A DNA stretch of 64,000 bases from Symbiodinium natans (Eukaryota > Sar > Dinophyceae > Suessiales > Symbiodiniaceae). Every line of letters begins with the position of its first letter. Position 1 is the stretch's first letter. Under the pieces are notes generated by a model, which worked only from the letters and a program-made list of their open reading frames with translations, searched no databases and was not told the origin of the DNA. The stretch covers positions 7,501 to 71,500 of the forward strand of contig CAJNDS010000169.1 of NCBI GenBank assembly GCA_905221605.1. Reading direction: 5' to 3'. The position numbers were made by a program, and so were the translations under genes. Shown piece after piece: positions 37,312 to 48,500 of this stretch.

Positions 37312-38939
37312 ATGTGTGTGCGTGCATACATGCATACAGTTGTGTACATGTTTGCGTATGCGCATTCCAAAAAATAGGGGGCACCTCCTTTTGTACCCCA
37401 AATTCAATAGAATCCCCCTCAAGAAAGCCCAAGAAGGGTACCCTTATTTCCTTCAACAGTAAAGCCCTGAACCCTAGACCCTAACCCTAAACCCCATAAT
37501 GGTATCATGAACAGCCACCCAGCAGCATGTCGACGAGGTTCTGCCACTCGGCCAGAGCAGTAGCCCTCAAGGGCTAGAGTGAATGGGCAATTTTAGGCTT
37601 TGGGGTTTAGGGTTTGGGGTTTAAGGTTTAGGGCTTGGGGTTTGGGGTTAAGGGGCGGGCTTAGAGCTTCCTGACCTTAAAGTTAAACTCGTTTTCAAGT
37701 CTCCTGCGGCGTTTACACAATCCAACTCCCTCATTGCAGAGCCTGCTTTGCCCGTAAGGCTTTCGGGCTGTGCGGTTTCAGGTTCTAAGGCTCCATGGGC
37801 ATAGAGGATTAAAACCCTGAATCCCAAATCCGAAACCCTAAACCCTAAACCCTCTTAAGGGCTTAGGGTTTGAGGTCAACAACCTGCACTTCCAGGGCAA
37901 GGGAGCCTGAGATCCTCGGTAGTCGTCGGTGCATCCATGGACTTCATGAACTTGTTGTCCTGTAAAGGTTTAGGGTTTAGGGTTTAGGGTTTAGGGTTTA
38001 GGGTTTAGGGTTTAGGGTTTAGGGTTTAGGGTTTAGGGTTTAGGGTTTAGGGTTTAGGGTTACTTGGAGGTCCAAGGTACTCGATAACCCAATTATAAAT
38101 GTACTTGTAACCCAAGTATGACCATGTTAGGGCACTTAAGGAGCTTATTCGAAGTGGGTTGTCGGTACAGTCATAATTGGCTAATAAGCACCATGAACCT
38201 CCAAGTACTGCATCTGGAAGCCCTTTGGACGTAGTAAGTGTCCTTAGCATCCTCTGGAAAGCCTGCTATAGTGCCCATAACCCACCTGACTAACCCTACA
38301 TACGAAGTCAAAAGGGCTTCCAAGCAGGGTTTAGGATTTTGGGTTAAGGGTTGAGGGTTCTCCATTTGTGGCTGTTGCTGTTGGGTGGGGTGGGGTTTCC
38401 ACAAGCTCCGAGTGGGGGCTTTAGGGTTTAGGGTTTAGGGTTTAGGGATTAGGGTTTAGGGCTTAGGGTTTAGGGAGACAGTTTGAGGCCCCGGGTTTCA
38501 GTTCTAAACTTCTACAGTAGTTGGCTAACCGAGGCCCTTGGCATGCCTCACCCCTCTCTCGCCCTCTAAACCCTAAGACCCCAAACCCCAAGCTTTAAGC
38601 CCTAACCCGAAACCCTAAGCCCTAAGCCCTAAACCCTGAACCCTGAACCCTAAACCCCAACCCGAAACCCTAAATCCGACCTAATCCCTCATTCCTAAAC
38701 CTTTGAACCCAAAACCCTAAACCCTTAACCCTCAACCCTTGAACCCTAAACCCTAGAATCCTAAACCCTTGAACCCTAAACCCTTGAACCCTAAACCCTT
38801 GAACCCTAAGCCCTAAATCCTAAACCCTAAACCCCAAAACCCTAAAACCTCAACCCTCAACCCTAAGCCCCAAACTCCGCGCTGTCCTGCATCGTCTCAT
38901 CGTTGGAGCAAAAGCCGGTCGGCTCGACCATGAGCACCT
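24363..38939 (-). CDS. Citrulline hydrolase, CtlX-type amidinotransferase-fold protein
   Basis: Twenty exons placed: 38939-38887, 37959-37915, 37573-37527, 36957-36909, 36793-36756, 35842-35782, 35176-35123, 34731-34703, 33119-33061, 32316-32244, 31974-31929, 31184-31108, 30506-30480, 29970-29928, 29118-29083, 28090-28038, 26207-26168, 25172-25123, 24831-24784, 24408-24363. They total 323 residues in one frame, ending in TAG. Family motifs in order: VLMVEPTGF, PDEVFPNNWFSTHGDG, VVYPMK, ALEGTGSLVLDR, YHTNVLM, LNDTQ, LGGGSVRCTMAGN. The catalytic His (HTN) and Cys (VRC) are present. CtlX proteins cleave citrulline to ornithine, CO2 and ammonia. Donors are GT, GC and GA. The codons before 38939 and the junction of exons 8 and 9 are less certain; an open island at 34256-34050 lies inside that intron. 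Confidence 0.88.
25369..25475. mobile_element. TGTCCAGTATCC-family element
   Basis: Begins TTAGTTGTCCAGCACCTAGG, contains AAAGGTTAACCTTTGGGG and ends TTATCTACTCTACTACTG. It matches propeller introns 3 and 9. It lies in a citrulline hydrolase intron. Confidence 0.7.
27160..27840. mobile_element. Inverted structure with poly-C/poly-G flanks and internal duplication
   Basis: The left side has TATATATA, GGTTCAGC and a poly-C run around CCATGGTA. The right side mirrors it: poly-G around TACCATGG, then GGCTGAATC and TATATATA. Between them a block of CCCTAAA repeats ending AACCACACCACAGG occurs twice (about 27340-27520 and 27560-27705). G runs of 24 lie at 27702-27725 and 27732-27755. Confidence 0.6.
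29144..29316. mobile_element. ACTTGGAGGTTCATGG-family palindrome
   Basis: Ends ACTTGGAGGTTTAGAGG and CCATGAACCTCCAAGT. A short heptamer stretch interrupts the left arm. It lies in a citrulline hydrolase intron. Confidence 0.75.
29800..29912. repeat. Two direct copies of a 50-60 base unit
   Basis: GGGTTATAAGGATCCT followed by GGTTCTAAGTCCCTTAACTA occurs twice in tandem with minor changes, in the intron upstream of exon 15 of the citrulline hydrolase. Confidence 0.8.
34050..34256 (-). other. Open island inside citrulline hydrolase intron 8
   Basis: About 66 codons remain open after a TTAG acceptor-like site and read convincingly as protein, including YDREMKKHTDYLAANGVRVV and DKYHMVASQDNF. It lies between two exons of the citrulline hydrolase that can be joined directly in phase without it. 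It could be a lineage-specific insertion in that protein, an exon of a nested gene, or chance. A short hydrophobic island lies just upstream (34385-34325). I do not recognise the family. Confidence 0.4.
36574..36688. mobile_element. CCTAGGACCC-family element
   Basis: Left end CACCCAGGAGCACCCTCGG, central AAAGGGTGCCCTTTTTTTTG, right end GGGCCTACTCTTGGTCTCAG. It lies in a citrulline hydrolase intron. Confidence 0.6.
36794..36908 (-). mobile_element. Citrulline hydrolase intron 4, ACTTAGTAAGTC-like element
   Basis: GT-AG intron whose donor side (CTTTTTGGACTTAGAAAGTC) and body resemble sequences at about 19095-19200 and 47415-47515. The exons on either side join in phase (EAPRD-AQGLPDEV). Confidence 0.7.
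37023..37120. mobile_element. Palindromic element, TTGGGATGTTCCCCC family
   Basis: Arms ACAGTCCTTAATAGGGAT and ATCCCTATTAAGGACAG fold on each other; the right end is GGGGGAACATCCCAA and the left end is diverged (TTCGGATTGTTCCCC). Confidence 0.8.
37223..37311 (+). repeat. (ATC)n microsatellite
   Basis: About 29 trinucleotide units with two ACC interruptions near the start. Poly-Met, poly-Ile and poly-Asp frames here are artefacts. It is intronic in the citrulline hydrolase gene. Confidence 0.97.
37971..38060 (+). repeat. TTTAGGG array
   Basis: About 12 perfect units ending exactly at the start of an ACTTGGAGG element, with citrulline hydrolase exon 2 just below. Confidence 0.95.
38062..38206. 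mobile_element. ACTTGGAGGTTCATGG-family palindrome
   Basis: Ends ACTTGGAGGTCCAAGGTAC and CCATGAACCTCCAAGT, with inner arms TAACCCAATTATAAATG and ATAATTGGCTAATAAG. It abuts a TTTAGGG array. Confidence 0.8.
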
Positions 38940-39143
38940 CTAGACCCAGGAGTAACCTAGGAATATAATAAAAAGTTTAGGGTTTAGGGTTTAGGGTTTA
39001 GGGTTTAGGGTTTAGGGTTTAGGGTTTAGGGTTTAGGGTTTAGGGTTTAGGGTTTAGGGTTTAGGACCCTTTTTGGGTTTTAACGGGATTATCAAGGAAA
39101 CCCAAGCGTAACAAAAATGAAGGCCGACTCCGGGTCCTAGGCC
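38940..39143. mobile_element. CCTAGGACCC-family element at the 5' side of citrulline hydrolase exon 1
   Basis: Ends TAGACCCAGGAGTAACCTAGG and GGGTCCTAGGCC. A TTTAGGG array (38975-39064) occupies the centre. On the minus strand it ends CTAG directly before the first placed exon, so it acts as that exon's upstream intron; I could not identify the exon above it. Confidence 0.7.
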
Positions 39144-40545
39144 TGCAACAGGTTTAGGGCTCAGGGTTTTCAGGGTTTTCAGGGTTTTCAGGGTTTTCAG
39201 GGTTTTTAGGGTTTTTAGGGTCTTTAGGGTTTTTAGGGTTTTTAGGGTTTTTTTTTACGGTTTTTTAGGGTTTAGGGTTTGGGGTTTAAGGTCTAGGCTA
39301 TAAGACCTTAAAGGCTTTAAGGTTTTAGGGTTTAGTTTTTTGCTGGTGTTCAGGTGGTAAGGTTTAAGGTTTCGGGAATAGGGCTTATTGTTTTTGCGCT
39401 TATAGTTAGTAGTTAGAGTTTGAGGTGTGGGGCTTTTAGGGTTGTTGAATTATTTAGGGCTTATGGCTTATAGGTAGTAGGGTTTAACGCTTACAGGCTT
39501 TGATTCTTGCAAGACCAGACCTGCAACAGGAGGGACTGTGGCCCCTGAAAATGAAAGCGGCGCGAGTGTAGGAGAGTGGAGTTTGGGTGCATTTCAAGGT
39601 GGGTCAGGGCTTCCGTTATGCCCTATATAGCCTGAACCCAAAACACCCAAGCCCTGTATGCCGCTTTCAGGTCTACGCCTTGAGACTCTGGGACCCTGTG
39701 CCGTAGGTCTAGGGTTTAGGTATTCTAGGGCCTATGGGCTTGTGGTCTCAGAGGTTTTGGGGTTGAGGTGTAGAGGTTTAAGCGCTTAGGGGATTGAACA
39801 GTCTTGGTTAGGGGCTTCCGGTATCCCTACACCCGAAGACCGAAGTAAGTGCAGCCAGTTGCACGCTGTCAGCCAAGTTCTCCTCAAACACCTCTCTGTT
39901 GCGTGGCAATCCTCAGCTCTTTGGTGCTAAGCCCTAAACCCTAAACCCTAACTAAACCCTAAACGTTAAACCATAAACCCAAAACCCTAAACTTCCTCTT
40001 CAGCCTCGACACCTGGAGGGCTTATCTCTAGGGCTTGCGGGCCTTGAAGCCTACGTTATGCCCAGAGGCCACCCGACCCGCAAAGAACCATGCTTGTTCT
40101 TGTGTGGCATGAGACGCCTAGGCCTACAAGAGTATTCCACATGCTGGGTGGCTAGCCCTAAACCCTAAACCCTAAACCCCCAACCCGAAACCCTAAACCC
40201 TAAACCCTACTGCACTGTCTCGTGATGCATGTGATGCGGCTGTGCTGGGCTTGGTACTTGCAGGGAATTGGGTGGAGCGCCCCTCCATGAGCTGACAGCA
40301 CAGAACAGAACAGAGACCCCTAAACCCGAAACCCTAAACCCCTAAACCCCTAAACCCCTAAACCCCTAAACCCCTAAAAGCCTAAACCCTAAGCCCTAAA
40401 CCACTAAACCACTAAACCCCTAAACCCCTTCAACCCTCAGACCCCTAAACCCCTTGATCCCCTAAAACCCCCAAACTCCTAAACCCCTAAACCCTAGCCC
40501 TAAACCCTACGCCGCTCAACAGCCTCTGAAGCTTCAATTTCCTTG

Positions 40546-40671
40546 CTGTTGGTTGGCAGGGAATGAAGGAATGGGGTACCCTATGTATACCCCATATATA
40601 TATATATATATACACCCTTTAATGGATTTTATACGGTACCTCATTCCCCCAGTCCCTGCTAACCAACAGTC
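40546..40671. mobile_element. Inverted-repeat element, GGGAATGAGGTACC family
   Basis: Ends CTGTTGGTTGGCAGGGA and TCCCTGCTAACCAACAG, nearly perfect inverted repeats, with inner GGGGTACCCTA and ACGGTACCTCATTCCCCC around a (TA)n core. Confidence 0.8.
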
Positions 40672-40949
40672 AGTAAAGGTCAGTTGTCCTAAACCCTAAA
40701 CCCTGAACCCTACACCCTAAACCCTAAACCCTAAACCCTAAACCCTAAACCCTATTCGCCTTTTGCAGTCCGAGGCTCCCGAGATCCCAGAGATGCAACG
40801 AAACGTAGGGCATGGTCTCGGGCGAAGCCTGCACTGGGTTGGCTTGGGATGATTTCCCCCCATTTGGGGTTTAGGGTTTAGGGTTTGGGGTTTAGGGTTT
40901 AGGGTCTGAGGTTTGGGGTTTAGGGTTTAGGGTTTCGGGTTTAGGGTTA

Positions 40950-41015
40950 GGGTTGGGATGTTCCCCCTTCCCAAAACAAGGGAATGAGGGTACTGCTGGG
41001 CATGCTAGTTAAGGT
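40950..41015. mobile_element. Chimeric fragment of two element families
   Basis: Begins with the TTGGGATGTTCCCCCTT end of one family and continues AACAAGGGAATGAGGGTACTGCTGGGCATGC, which is the right end of the GTAGCCCAG family. Confidence 0.55.
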
Positions 41016-41149
41016 GGGCTCTAGGAGTGATCCTCAGCCAACCAAAGCAAAACAAATGCCGGGGTTTAGGGGTTTCGGGGTTTAGGGGTTTCGGGGTTTA
41101 GGGGCCGAACTTCTAAACCTCTGAAACTTCTGAACTCCTTAACCGCCCC

Positions 41150-41890
41150 AGAATGGATAGAAGCTTGCTTCATAGGGACTATCGGGGAATGCTCCCCTCC
41201 CGAAAAGTTGGAGATTCAAAAAACAGGCATGATGTACTTCGTTTGCCGCGTCATGAGCGGCATCAAATGCTTGCAGAGCAGAGCAGAGAATGTTGGGACA
41301 CAGCAGAAGATGCCAAAATTGTATTGTCGCCAAGATGCCGAATTTTCAGGAATGGTCATTTGCTGTGCAAGTTGCGGGTCAGTATGTGCAAGGGCAAAAG
41401 AGGGTCCGAATCGCAAAGTAAATTCTTTTTTGTCGGAAAAACAGCAAAAACTCGGTATTTTTGTCTTGAAGATTTTGGCCTGTTTTCGAACTCACGGCTC
41501 CGGCACGTAGTGTCCACGAAGGCTTGGTTGGGCGGGAGAGTGTCTTGGACATCATTCACGTAGATGCAAAAGCAGTTCCACTGCAAGACCGCCTTCCCCG
41601 CATTCCTGAGCATGAACCCCTAAACCCCTAAATCCTTAATCCTGAACCCCTGATGCTCTGGGCATTCGCACGCAACGGTAACACGGACGTTATCATCGTG
41701 CGGACAGGGATGCCCTGGCCATTGGCACGCAACGAAGTCAGGAAGTGTCGTAAATACCGAGGTTTTCGGCGTGTCATATGTGCACGACACACTGCAAATA
41801 ACGATGGATTCACACCCTTGGCAAGTGCGGCAAACAAGGGTGATGGAGCCAAGAAACAACAACCTACTATGCAAACCCTAAATCCTACTT
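41150..41890. other. Unique block without heptamers
   Basis: About 740 bases free of telomere-like repeats apart from its edges. Overlapping open frames of 80-136 codons exist on both strands, none recognisable. A short direct repeat (GCACGCAACG) occurs twice near 41665 and 41720. No function can be assigned. Confidence 0.4.
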
Positions 41891-42570
41891 AGAATCCAAA
41901 GCCCTCTTCGCCTAAACCCAAGAGCAGCCAAGAAAAAGAGTGGTTCCCTTTTCAAGTTAGAGGGGCTTACAGGGCAACTTAAACCCCAAGAAAAGGGAAC
42001 TGGGTCCCAGTACTGAGGGTGAATCTAGCAGGGTTGGGGCCATCAACATTCGTTAAGTTCACGAAGCAAAGGCTCCATAGGGTTCTTAGGCAACCTACAG
42101 CTATGTAGGTTCCCCTGAAGCCCTAAGAGCCCTAGAGCCCTGAAACCACCCCTGAAGCCCTGGGGAAGCTTAGGGGAGCCTTAGGGAGTAGTGGGGAGTG
42201 TTAGGGAACCCTGGGTTACATACCCCTAAACCCTAAACCCTAAAACCAAAACCCTAAACCCTAAAACCAAAACCCTAACCCTAAAAACCTTGAACCCAAG
42301 GGCCGGCCAGTCTTGGCTGACTTCTGAACCCCCCCCCCTAAAACTTAACTTATTGGCTCCTTATTGTAGTTTCTACAAAAGCCCGAAGGTAAAACCCTAA
42401 ACCCTGAGCCCTACACCCTAAACCCTAAACCCTAAACCCTAATCCCGAAACCCTAAACCTCAAGAGCCAGCCAGAAGAAAGCCAAGAAAAGCTCTTAAAC
42501 GCCAACCCCTTGCAAAACATTCCTGCATATGATCCTCTTAACCCAAGAAGGAAAAAATCTGAATTATCCG

Positions 42571-42653
42571 AAGGGCCCCTAAACCCTAAACCCTAAACCC
42601 TAAACCCTAAACCCTAAACCCTAAACCCTAAACCCTAAACCCTAAACCCTAAA
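42571..42653 (-). repeat. CCCTAAA array
   Basis: About 11 units, facing a TTTAGGG array of similar size at 42721-42813 across a 67-base unique island. Confidence 0.95.
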
Positions 42654-42720
42654 CACCCAGGCTCCCGGCCTCGTCGCTTGGAGGACGCGGCTCTGGGCGG
42701 CTAGTGCAGGGAGGCCTGGG

Positions 42721-42813
42721 CTTAGGGTTTAGGGTTTAGGGTTTAGGGTTTAGGGTTTAGGGTTTAGGGTTTAGGGTTTAGGGTTTAGGGTTTAGGGTTT
42801 AGGGTTTAGGGTT
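42721..42813 (+). repeat. TTTAGGG array
   Basis: About 13 units; with the CCCTAAA array at 42571-42653 it forms an inverted pair that could fold into a hairpin. Confidence 0.95.
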
Positions 42814-42904
42814 CAGCACTCCGGGTCGAGCAGCTTTATGGTTAAGCTTTATTTACGGCTCGGATATAACACCCACCCACCCAGAGAATCCCACTACATT
42901 GAGA

Positions 42905-43220
42905 AAGCCAAAAACGGCCAAATTCTGAAAATAAAGCGGCCAAATTCTGAAAATAAAGCGGCCAAATTCTGAAAATAAAGCGGCCAAATTCTGAAAATAA
43001 AGCGGCCAAATTCTGAAAATAAAGCGGCCAAATTCTGAAAATAAAGCGGCCAAATTCTGAAAATAAAACGGCCAAATTCTGAAAATAAAACGGCCAAATT
43101 CTGAAAATAAAGCGGCCAAATTCTGAAAATAAAGCGGCCAAATTCTGAAAATAAAGCGGCCAAATTCTGAAAATAAAGCGGCCAAATTCTGAAAATAAAG
43201 CGGCCAAATTTTGAAAATAC
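42905..43220. repeat. 22-base minisatellite
   Basis: About 14 tandem copies of a unit reading CGGCCAAATTCTGAAAATAAAG, with rare single-base changes (AAAACGG variants near 43070-43090). Open frames across it on the minus strand are artefacts of the repeat: 22 is not a multiple of three, so the predicted peptide cycles through three frames. Confidence 0.97.
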
Positions 43221-43248
43221 AATTAAGGTTTAAATATATATGGTAGAG

Positions 43249-43322
43249 AGGGTTTAGGGTTTAGGGTTTAGGGTTTAGGGTTTAGGGTTTAGGGTTTAGG
43301 GTTTAGGGTTTAGGGTTTAGGG
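43249..43322 (+). repeat. TTTAGGG array
   Basis: About 10 perfect units immediately beside the 22-base minisatellite. Confidence 0.95.
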
Positions 43323-46300
43323 TGCCCCGAACCTTGAACCCGGGTGTCTTTCAACAGACTTCGGCACGAGGGCGGAGAGATCCGATGCAAAATGTTTCGG
43401 AGTTCAGGGGTTTAGGGGGTTCAGGGTTTCGGGCTTAGCGTTCAAGTTTTCGAATTTAAGGCTCAGAACCTGTGTTTTTTTTGGGGGGAAGCTGCCTCCT
43501 CTGAGGCTTCTCAACTACTGGATTCGCTAGGCTCTTGCAAGTTGACGTTCAGCACTTCGCATGGTCGATGCAGACGTCTTGGTGGACTTGGTGGGGTTGT
43601 TGAATCACACCTGGCTACAGCCTTCGGGCCAATTAGGGTTTAGTGTTTAGGGTTTGGGGTTTAGGGTTTAGGGGTTTGGGGTCAAGGGTCTAGGGTTTAG
43701 GGAACTGTTCCGAAACCCCTTCGTGAAACAGCATTACATGAAGCTTCTTCTTCAGGAACCTTTTGTTTGCAGGCTTTGTTGGGGTGCGGAACGGTACCGG
43801 AGGGTGCCAAGCTTGGCAGCCGACTCACCATATTGTAGCGCGCAACCCTAAACCCTAAACCCTTTTTGGTGTTTAGGGTTTAGGGTTTAGGGTTTTGGGG
43901 TTTAGGGTTTAGGGCTTCATTACTTTCATTCACACAAGAGCCCAGATCCGCAGAAGGGCCAGAAAGTACATACCACCAGGCTGCGCACCCTTAGCCTGCC
44001 CTAGAGCCCTTACACCCTTCAACCCATACACCCTAAATCCCTACCAAGCAAAACCCTAAACCTTGAAGCTTAAGCCCCTTAAGCCTCAAACCCTCAACCC
44101 TATCCAAGTAAATATCCCCCGGGTGGCGATGCCATGCCGGGAAAACACGCCGCCAGGCCATGGTTGAGGATCGGGGACCCTTAGGCTCTCAAATTCACTA
44201 AACCCTAAACCCTAAACCCTAAACCCTAAACCCTAAACCCTAAACCCTAAACCCTAAACCCTAAACCCTAAACCCTAAACCCTAAACCCTAAACCCTACT
44301 GAACTACTCAACCCCAGAAACCCCCAGATAAGAACATGCAGCTAAGAAGGCAAGCCCATGGCTGCGGCATACGTGGCTTGGGGATCTTGGTAGGGCCGAG
44401 GATGTTAAAGGTTCCTAGGGCAACCCTAAACCCTAAACCCTAAACCCTAAACCCTACACCCTAAACCCTAAACCCTAAACCCTAAAACCCAGACGGGGCA
44501 CTCTTAACGGCTAGTAGAGCTTAGGGCTTCGGGTCTGGGGCTAGGAGTGTCGTTGCAAGGCCTGAAGGTGGCCGGTAGAGCTTGCAGGGCTCAAGGTTCC
44601 AGGGCTTGCTTGGAGGTTCATGGTACTTATTAACCCAATAACGGCTGTACCTATAACCCCATAGGGTTTAGGATTTAGGGTTTGGGGTTTAGGGTTTAAG
44701 GTTTAGGGTTTGGGGTTTAGGGTTTCAGGTTAGGGAATAATCGCTGTACTGAAATACCCAATTATAACCATATTGGGGCACTCAAGGGGCCTATATGTGG
44801 GTTATAAGTACAGTTATACTTGGTTGACAAGTACCGAACCTCCAAGTGGGGCTATCTAAAGCTTCGGGAGGGATTTGGGTTTAGGGTTTAAAAATAGGGT
44901 TGTTCAGGGTTGAGGGGTTTAGGGTTTAGGGTTTAGGGTTTAGGGTTTAGGGTTTAGGGTGAGGGTTTATGATATGTAGGAAAGGTTTCGGGATATCTCG
45001 AGTTGCCGGGCTTGCAAGATCTTGATGGTCGGGACTACCATGACGGCTGCAGTGGCACTCGCCGGTGAACTTGCATGCTACATCCTTCCACTACGACGCT
45101 GTGATGTGTTCTGCAGAGCTGAAGCGCTCAACAACCCGAAATGAAGAGTCGCAGCCGAAACCCCATAAACCCTGAACCCTGAACCCTAAACCCTAAACCC
45201 CAAACCCGAAACCCTAAACCCTAAACCCTAAACCCGAAACCCTAAACCCGATACCCAATGTGGCCGTGGGCCGAAACTGCGTGCAATTTGCAGGGCGCCG
45301 ACTGAAGGTCCCAATCCCGCCAAGTTGCTTTTCTAGACCCAAGAATAACCTAGGAATACAAAAAGGTGTACCCTTTTTGATTCAGAGGGCCTAGACCCCA
45401 AACCCTAAACCCTAAACCCTAAACCCTAGAATCCCTCAACTGTGGTCTAGGATGTAGGGTTGAGGATGGGGCGTAGGATTGAGGCTTCGTAGGGCTCAGG
45501 GCTTTCTGAGCTCAAAGGGCACCTCGCGCAACGCCAGCGACGTGCGAGAGGCCTGCATCAACGCCGGAAGGGCGAGGGGGGGGGGGGGGGGGGGTGGAAG
45601 GGTTTAGGGCTCAGGGCTGAGGGTTCCCTAAAACCCTAAACCCTAAACCCTAAACCTTAAACCTTAAACCCCAAACCCCAAAGCCGAAACCCTAAACCCT
45701 AAGAACTCCCAGGCCTCCGGTAGCTGCGATGAGCCCAGCTGGAAAGGCCGGTCCCTCTCCTGATGCTCTTGTTGTTTGGTTTAGGGTTTAGGGTTTCGGG
45801 TTTAGGGTTTGGGGTTTGGGGTCTAGGGTTTAGGGTTTAGGGTTTAGGGTTTGGGGTTTAGGGTTTAGGGTTTAGGGTTTGGGGTTTAGGGTTTAGGGTT
45901 CAGGGTTTAAGGTTTAGGTTTCGGGGTTTACGCGTAGTTTAGGGGTTTAGGGTTAACGGCTTCGGGTGCACGCCCTCCCCCCGCAAGAAAGAAGGGAAGT
46001 CCTGCTGAACCCCGGTATGATCCTTACCCTAAACCCTAAACCCCAAACCGTAAACCCTAAACCCTAAACCCTAAACCCTGCCGGGGGGGGGTGTGGAAAA
46101 AAGGTACCACCTCTTTGGTTCATCCCACAGGGCTAGAGCTTGGGGGGGATTCGGTTTCAGGCTTTAGGGGGAGGGTTTAGGGTTTAGGGTTTAGGGTTCA
46201 GGGGTCTAGGCTTGAAGCCCATCACCCAGATCACCCCCGAGCCACCTCGCTTCGTGAGGAGTCAAGCTTGAAGGGTCCCACTTCCTCCTCCTGATCCGAC

Positions 46301-48500
46301 GAGAGCTTAGGACTTCAGGATTTAGGGCTTAGGGTTAAGAACTCCACACCCTCTTTTTGTTGGTTTCCTAAGAACCCTATCAGTGGCTGTATAATCATAC
46401 CCTACCAAAAAATACCTTGGCTTGGGTTCGCAAAACTAGGCGTGTGTAGTCGTCATTTGGGCCGTAGTTTGGCCTGGGGTGTGGTCCGACAAAAGGTTAG
46501 GGTAATGCCCACAATAGACGAGGACTCTTTCGGAGTTTGAGGCTCGAGGGTTTCGGTTGGGGGCTTGTGGCGCGTCGAAAAAAGAGCTTCGCGATGACTC
46601 TGCCACGACGACACACACACACACACACACTGCAGCCTTTTCGGCGCAAGCGACATGGCAAGTGCTCATGACGTACACCCTGAGCCTGCAAAAATCCTTC
46701 CCCAACCCTAAACCCTAAACCCGGCATGAACCCAAAACCCGAAACCCTACACCGCATTTGGAACAACCAAAATTCCTGGCCCAGAGGAACCTCGGTCACG
46801 CAAGCCAAGAGCCCTGACTTTCTAGGGTTCTTCAGGGAGAGTGTAGGGAGCCTGAGGGAAACTGAGGGAGCCTCAGCGAGTAGTGGGGAGTATTCTACCC
46901 CCCCTTGAATTCCTCTCCCTTAAGAACTCTAACCCTAAACCCTAAACCCTAAACCCTAATTAAACTCTAGACCCTAAACCCTAAACCCCTGAAACCCCCT
47001 AAACGACTGAAATCTCCTGCGAGTTCGATGAGCTTCCCGAGGATGAGGATGCCGAGTCCCCCTGCTGGGAGTGTAGCCTGCGTCGGTGCGCAAGGGTTGA
47101 GGGTGGGGGCTCATGATTTGATTTTTTTTTGGGGGGGGGGGCCTGATTCTGAGCCTTATGATCTAAACCCTAATGTAAACCCTAAACATGAGACCTCGTA
47201 GACTCGTAGACCCTTAAGGGCATCTCCCACAATCGGGATACCCTGTGTGTACACAGCTAAGTTTGTAAGGATCCCAGTACCTTAATCGGGTGTAGAGAGA
47301 ACAGTCTACACCCCAAGGCCCTATATAGCATGAACTCCTATGTGAGGGTTTTGTCACCAAGGGCTATGTGGGTCATGTGAAGGGTTTAGGGTTTAAGGTC
47401 GCAACGGGTCTTGGCTTGGAAGCCATGTTGACTTAGTAAGTAGGGTTAGTAAGCTGGTTTATGGGGACTATAATCGGGTCTCGGGTTTGCTGTAATATTC
47501 CTTTTAAGGTTTAGGCCTGAACTCATCTGTGCTGGGGTTAGGGGAATGACTCTAAAAAGCTCCGGTACCGGGTCCGTGGGTGCTACCGACCTCCGAGCTG
47601 TGGGAGGCGAGCGAATGACCTGGGTCGGCTTGCGCCATAGGTCGAGGGGCTCAAGCGCCGTCACCCCCCCACTGTGCATTTTCCTGGGTCTTCTATCTTG
47701 GGATATTGAATCTTGAAGTTCATACCTCGGCACTCCTTGCAGCATGCCCTTACAACATAACCTCCTCTCGGTCTTACTAACACCACGATGCCGACGGCTT
47801 GCATACGAGCGCCGCTCGCAACGGAGTCCCAGCTAGCTGGTCCGCTAGCAGGAAAATGCCGCGCGGGAACGATTTTTTTTCTGTCGGTTTAGGGTTTCTG
47901 GGTTTCTGGGTTCTGGGTTTAGGGTTTAGGGTTTAGGGATACGAGGTAGATGGATGTACCAGGGTTTCTGGGTTTCTGGGTTCTGGGTTTAGGGTTTAGG
48001 GATACGAAGTCGATGTGTACTAAGTAAATAAGCAAAACGGGCTTCTCCACCATGGGTTCCTGAGGCCCCCCACTGCTCTTCCAGCTCGTTGAGCTTGTCC
48101 TCCAGGTTTGTTTTTTAGGGTTTAGGGTTTAGGGTTTAGGGATTTAGGTTTTAGGGTTTAGGGTTTAGGGGTTTAGGTTCTAGGTTTTAGGGGGTTTAGG
48201 GTTTAGGGTTTCGGGTTTAGGATGTAAGGTTTCAAGACTCGGGCCCTAGACCTCTCCCCACCCTAGCTAGCCCAACTGCCTGCTGCCCAAAACAGGACTC
48301 AAAGAACCGTCCCCTAAACCCTAAGCCCTTTGGGCCCAGCCTCTGAAACCACAACACCCCGAACCTCAAACCCCAAACCCTAACACCCTCAGCCCTCAAC
48401 CCGAAACCCCATCATCCCCACACACTGTTGGGCCCCTCAGCCCCAGAAACCTCAACCCTAACACCCTAGACCCTAAGCCCACCCAGACCCCAAACCCAAA
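43323..48500. other. Spacer of heptamer arrays and unique islands
   Basis: No gene assigned. Islands of 60-160 bases alternate with heptamer arrays (notably 44200-44297 and 45780-45920). Minus-strand islands at 45505-45580 (contains ASRTSLALRE) and 48055-48108 (NLEDKLNELEEQW, coiled-coil-like) look protein-like but are too short to assign. A short (AC)n lies at 46610-46630. Confidence 0.4.
44608..44847. mobile_element. ACTTGGAGGTTCATGG-family palindrome split by heptamers
   Basis: Left end GCTTGGAGGTTCATGGTAC, right end ACCGAACCTCCAAGT. About 90 bases of TTTAGGG-like sequence sit in the left half, so the array expanded inside or inserted into an older element. Confidence 0.75.

Noticed and set aside
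37087-37462. Poly-Met, poly-Ile and poly-Asp open frames
   Set aside because: They are translations of an (ATC)n microsatellite.
42842-43222. Open frames of 89-126 codons on the minus strand
   Set aside because: They translate a 22-base minisatellite and show no non-repeat protein character.
45505-45580. Glutathione S-transferase-like string (ASRTSLALRE)
   Set aside because: Only about ten residues, with no neighbouring exon carrying further family motifs.
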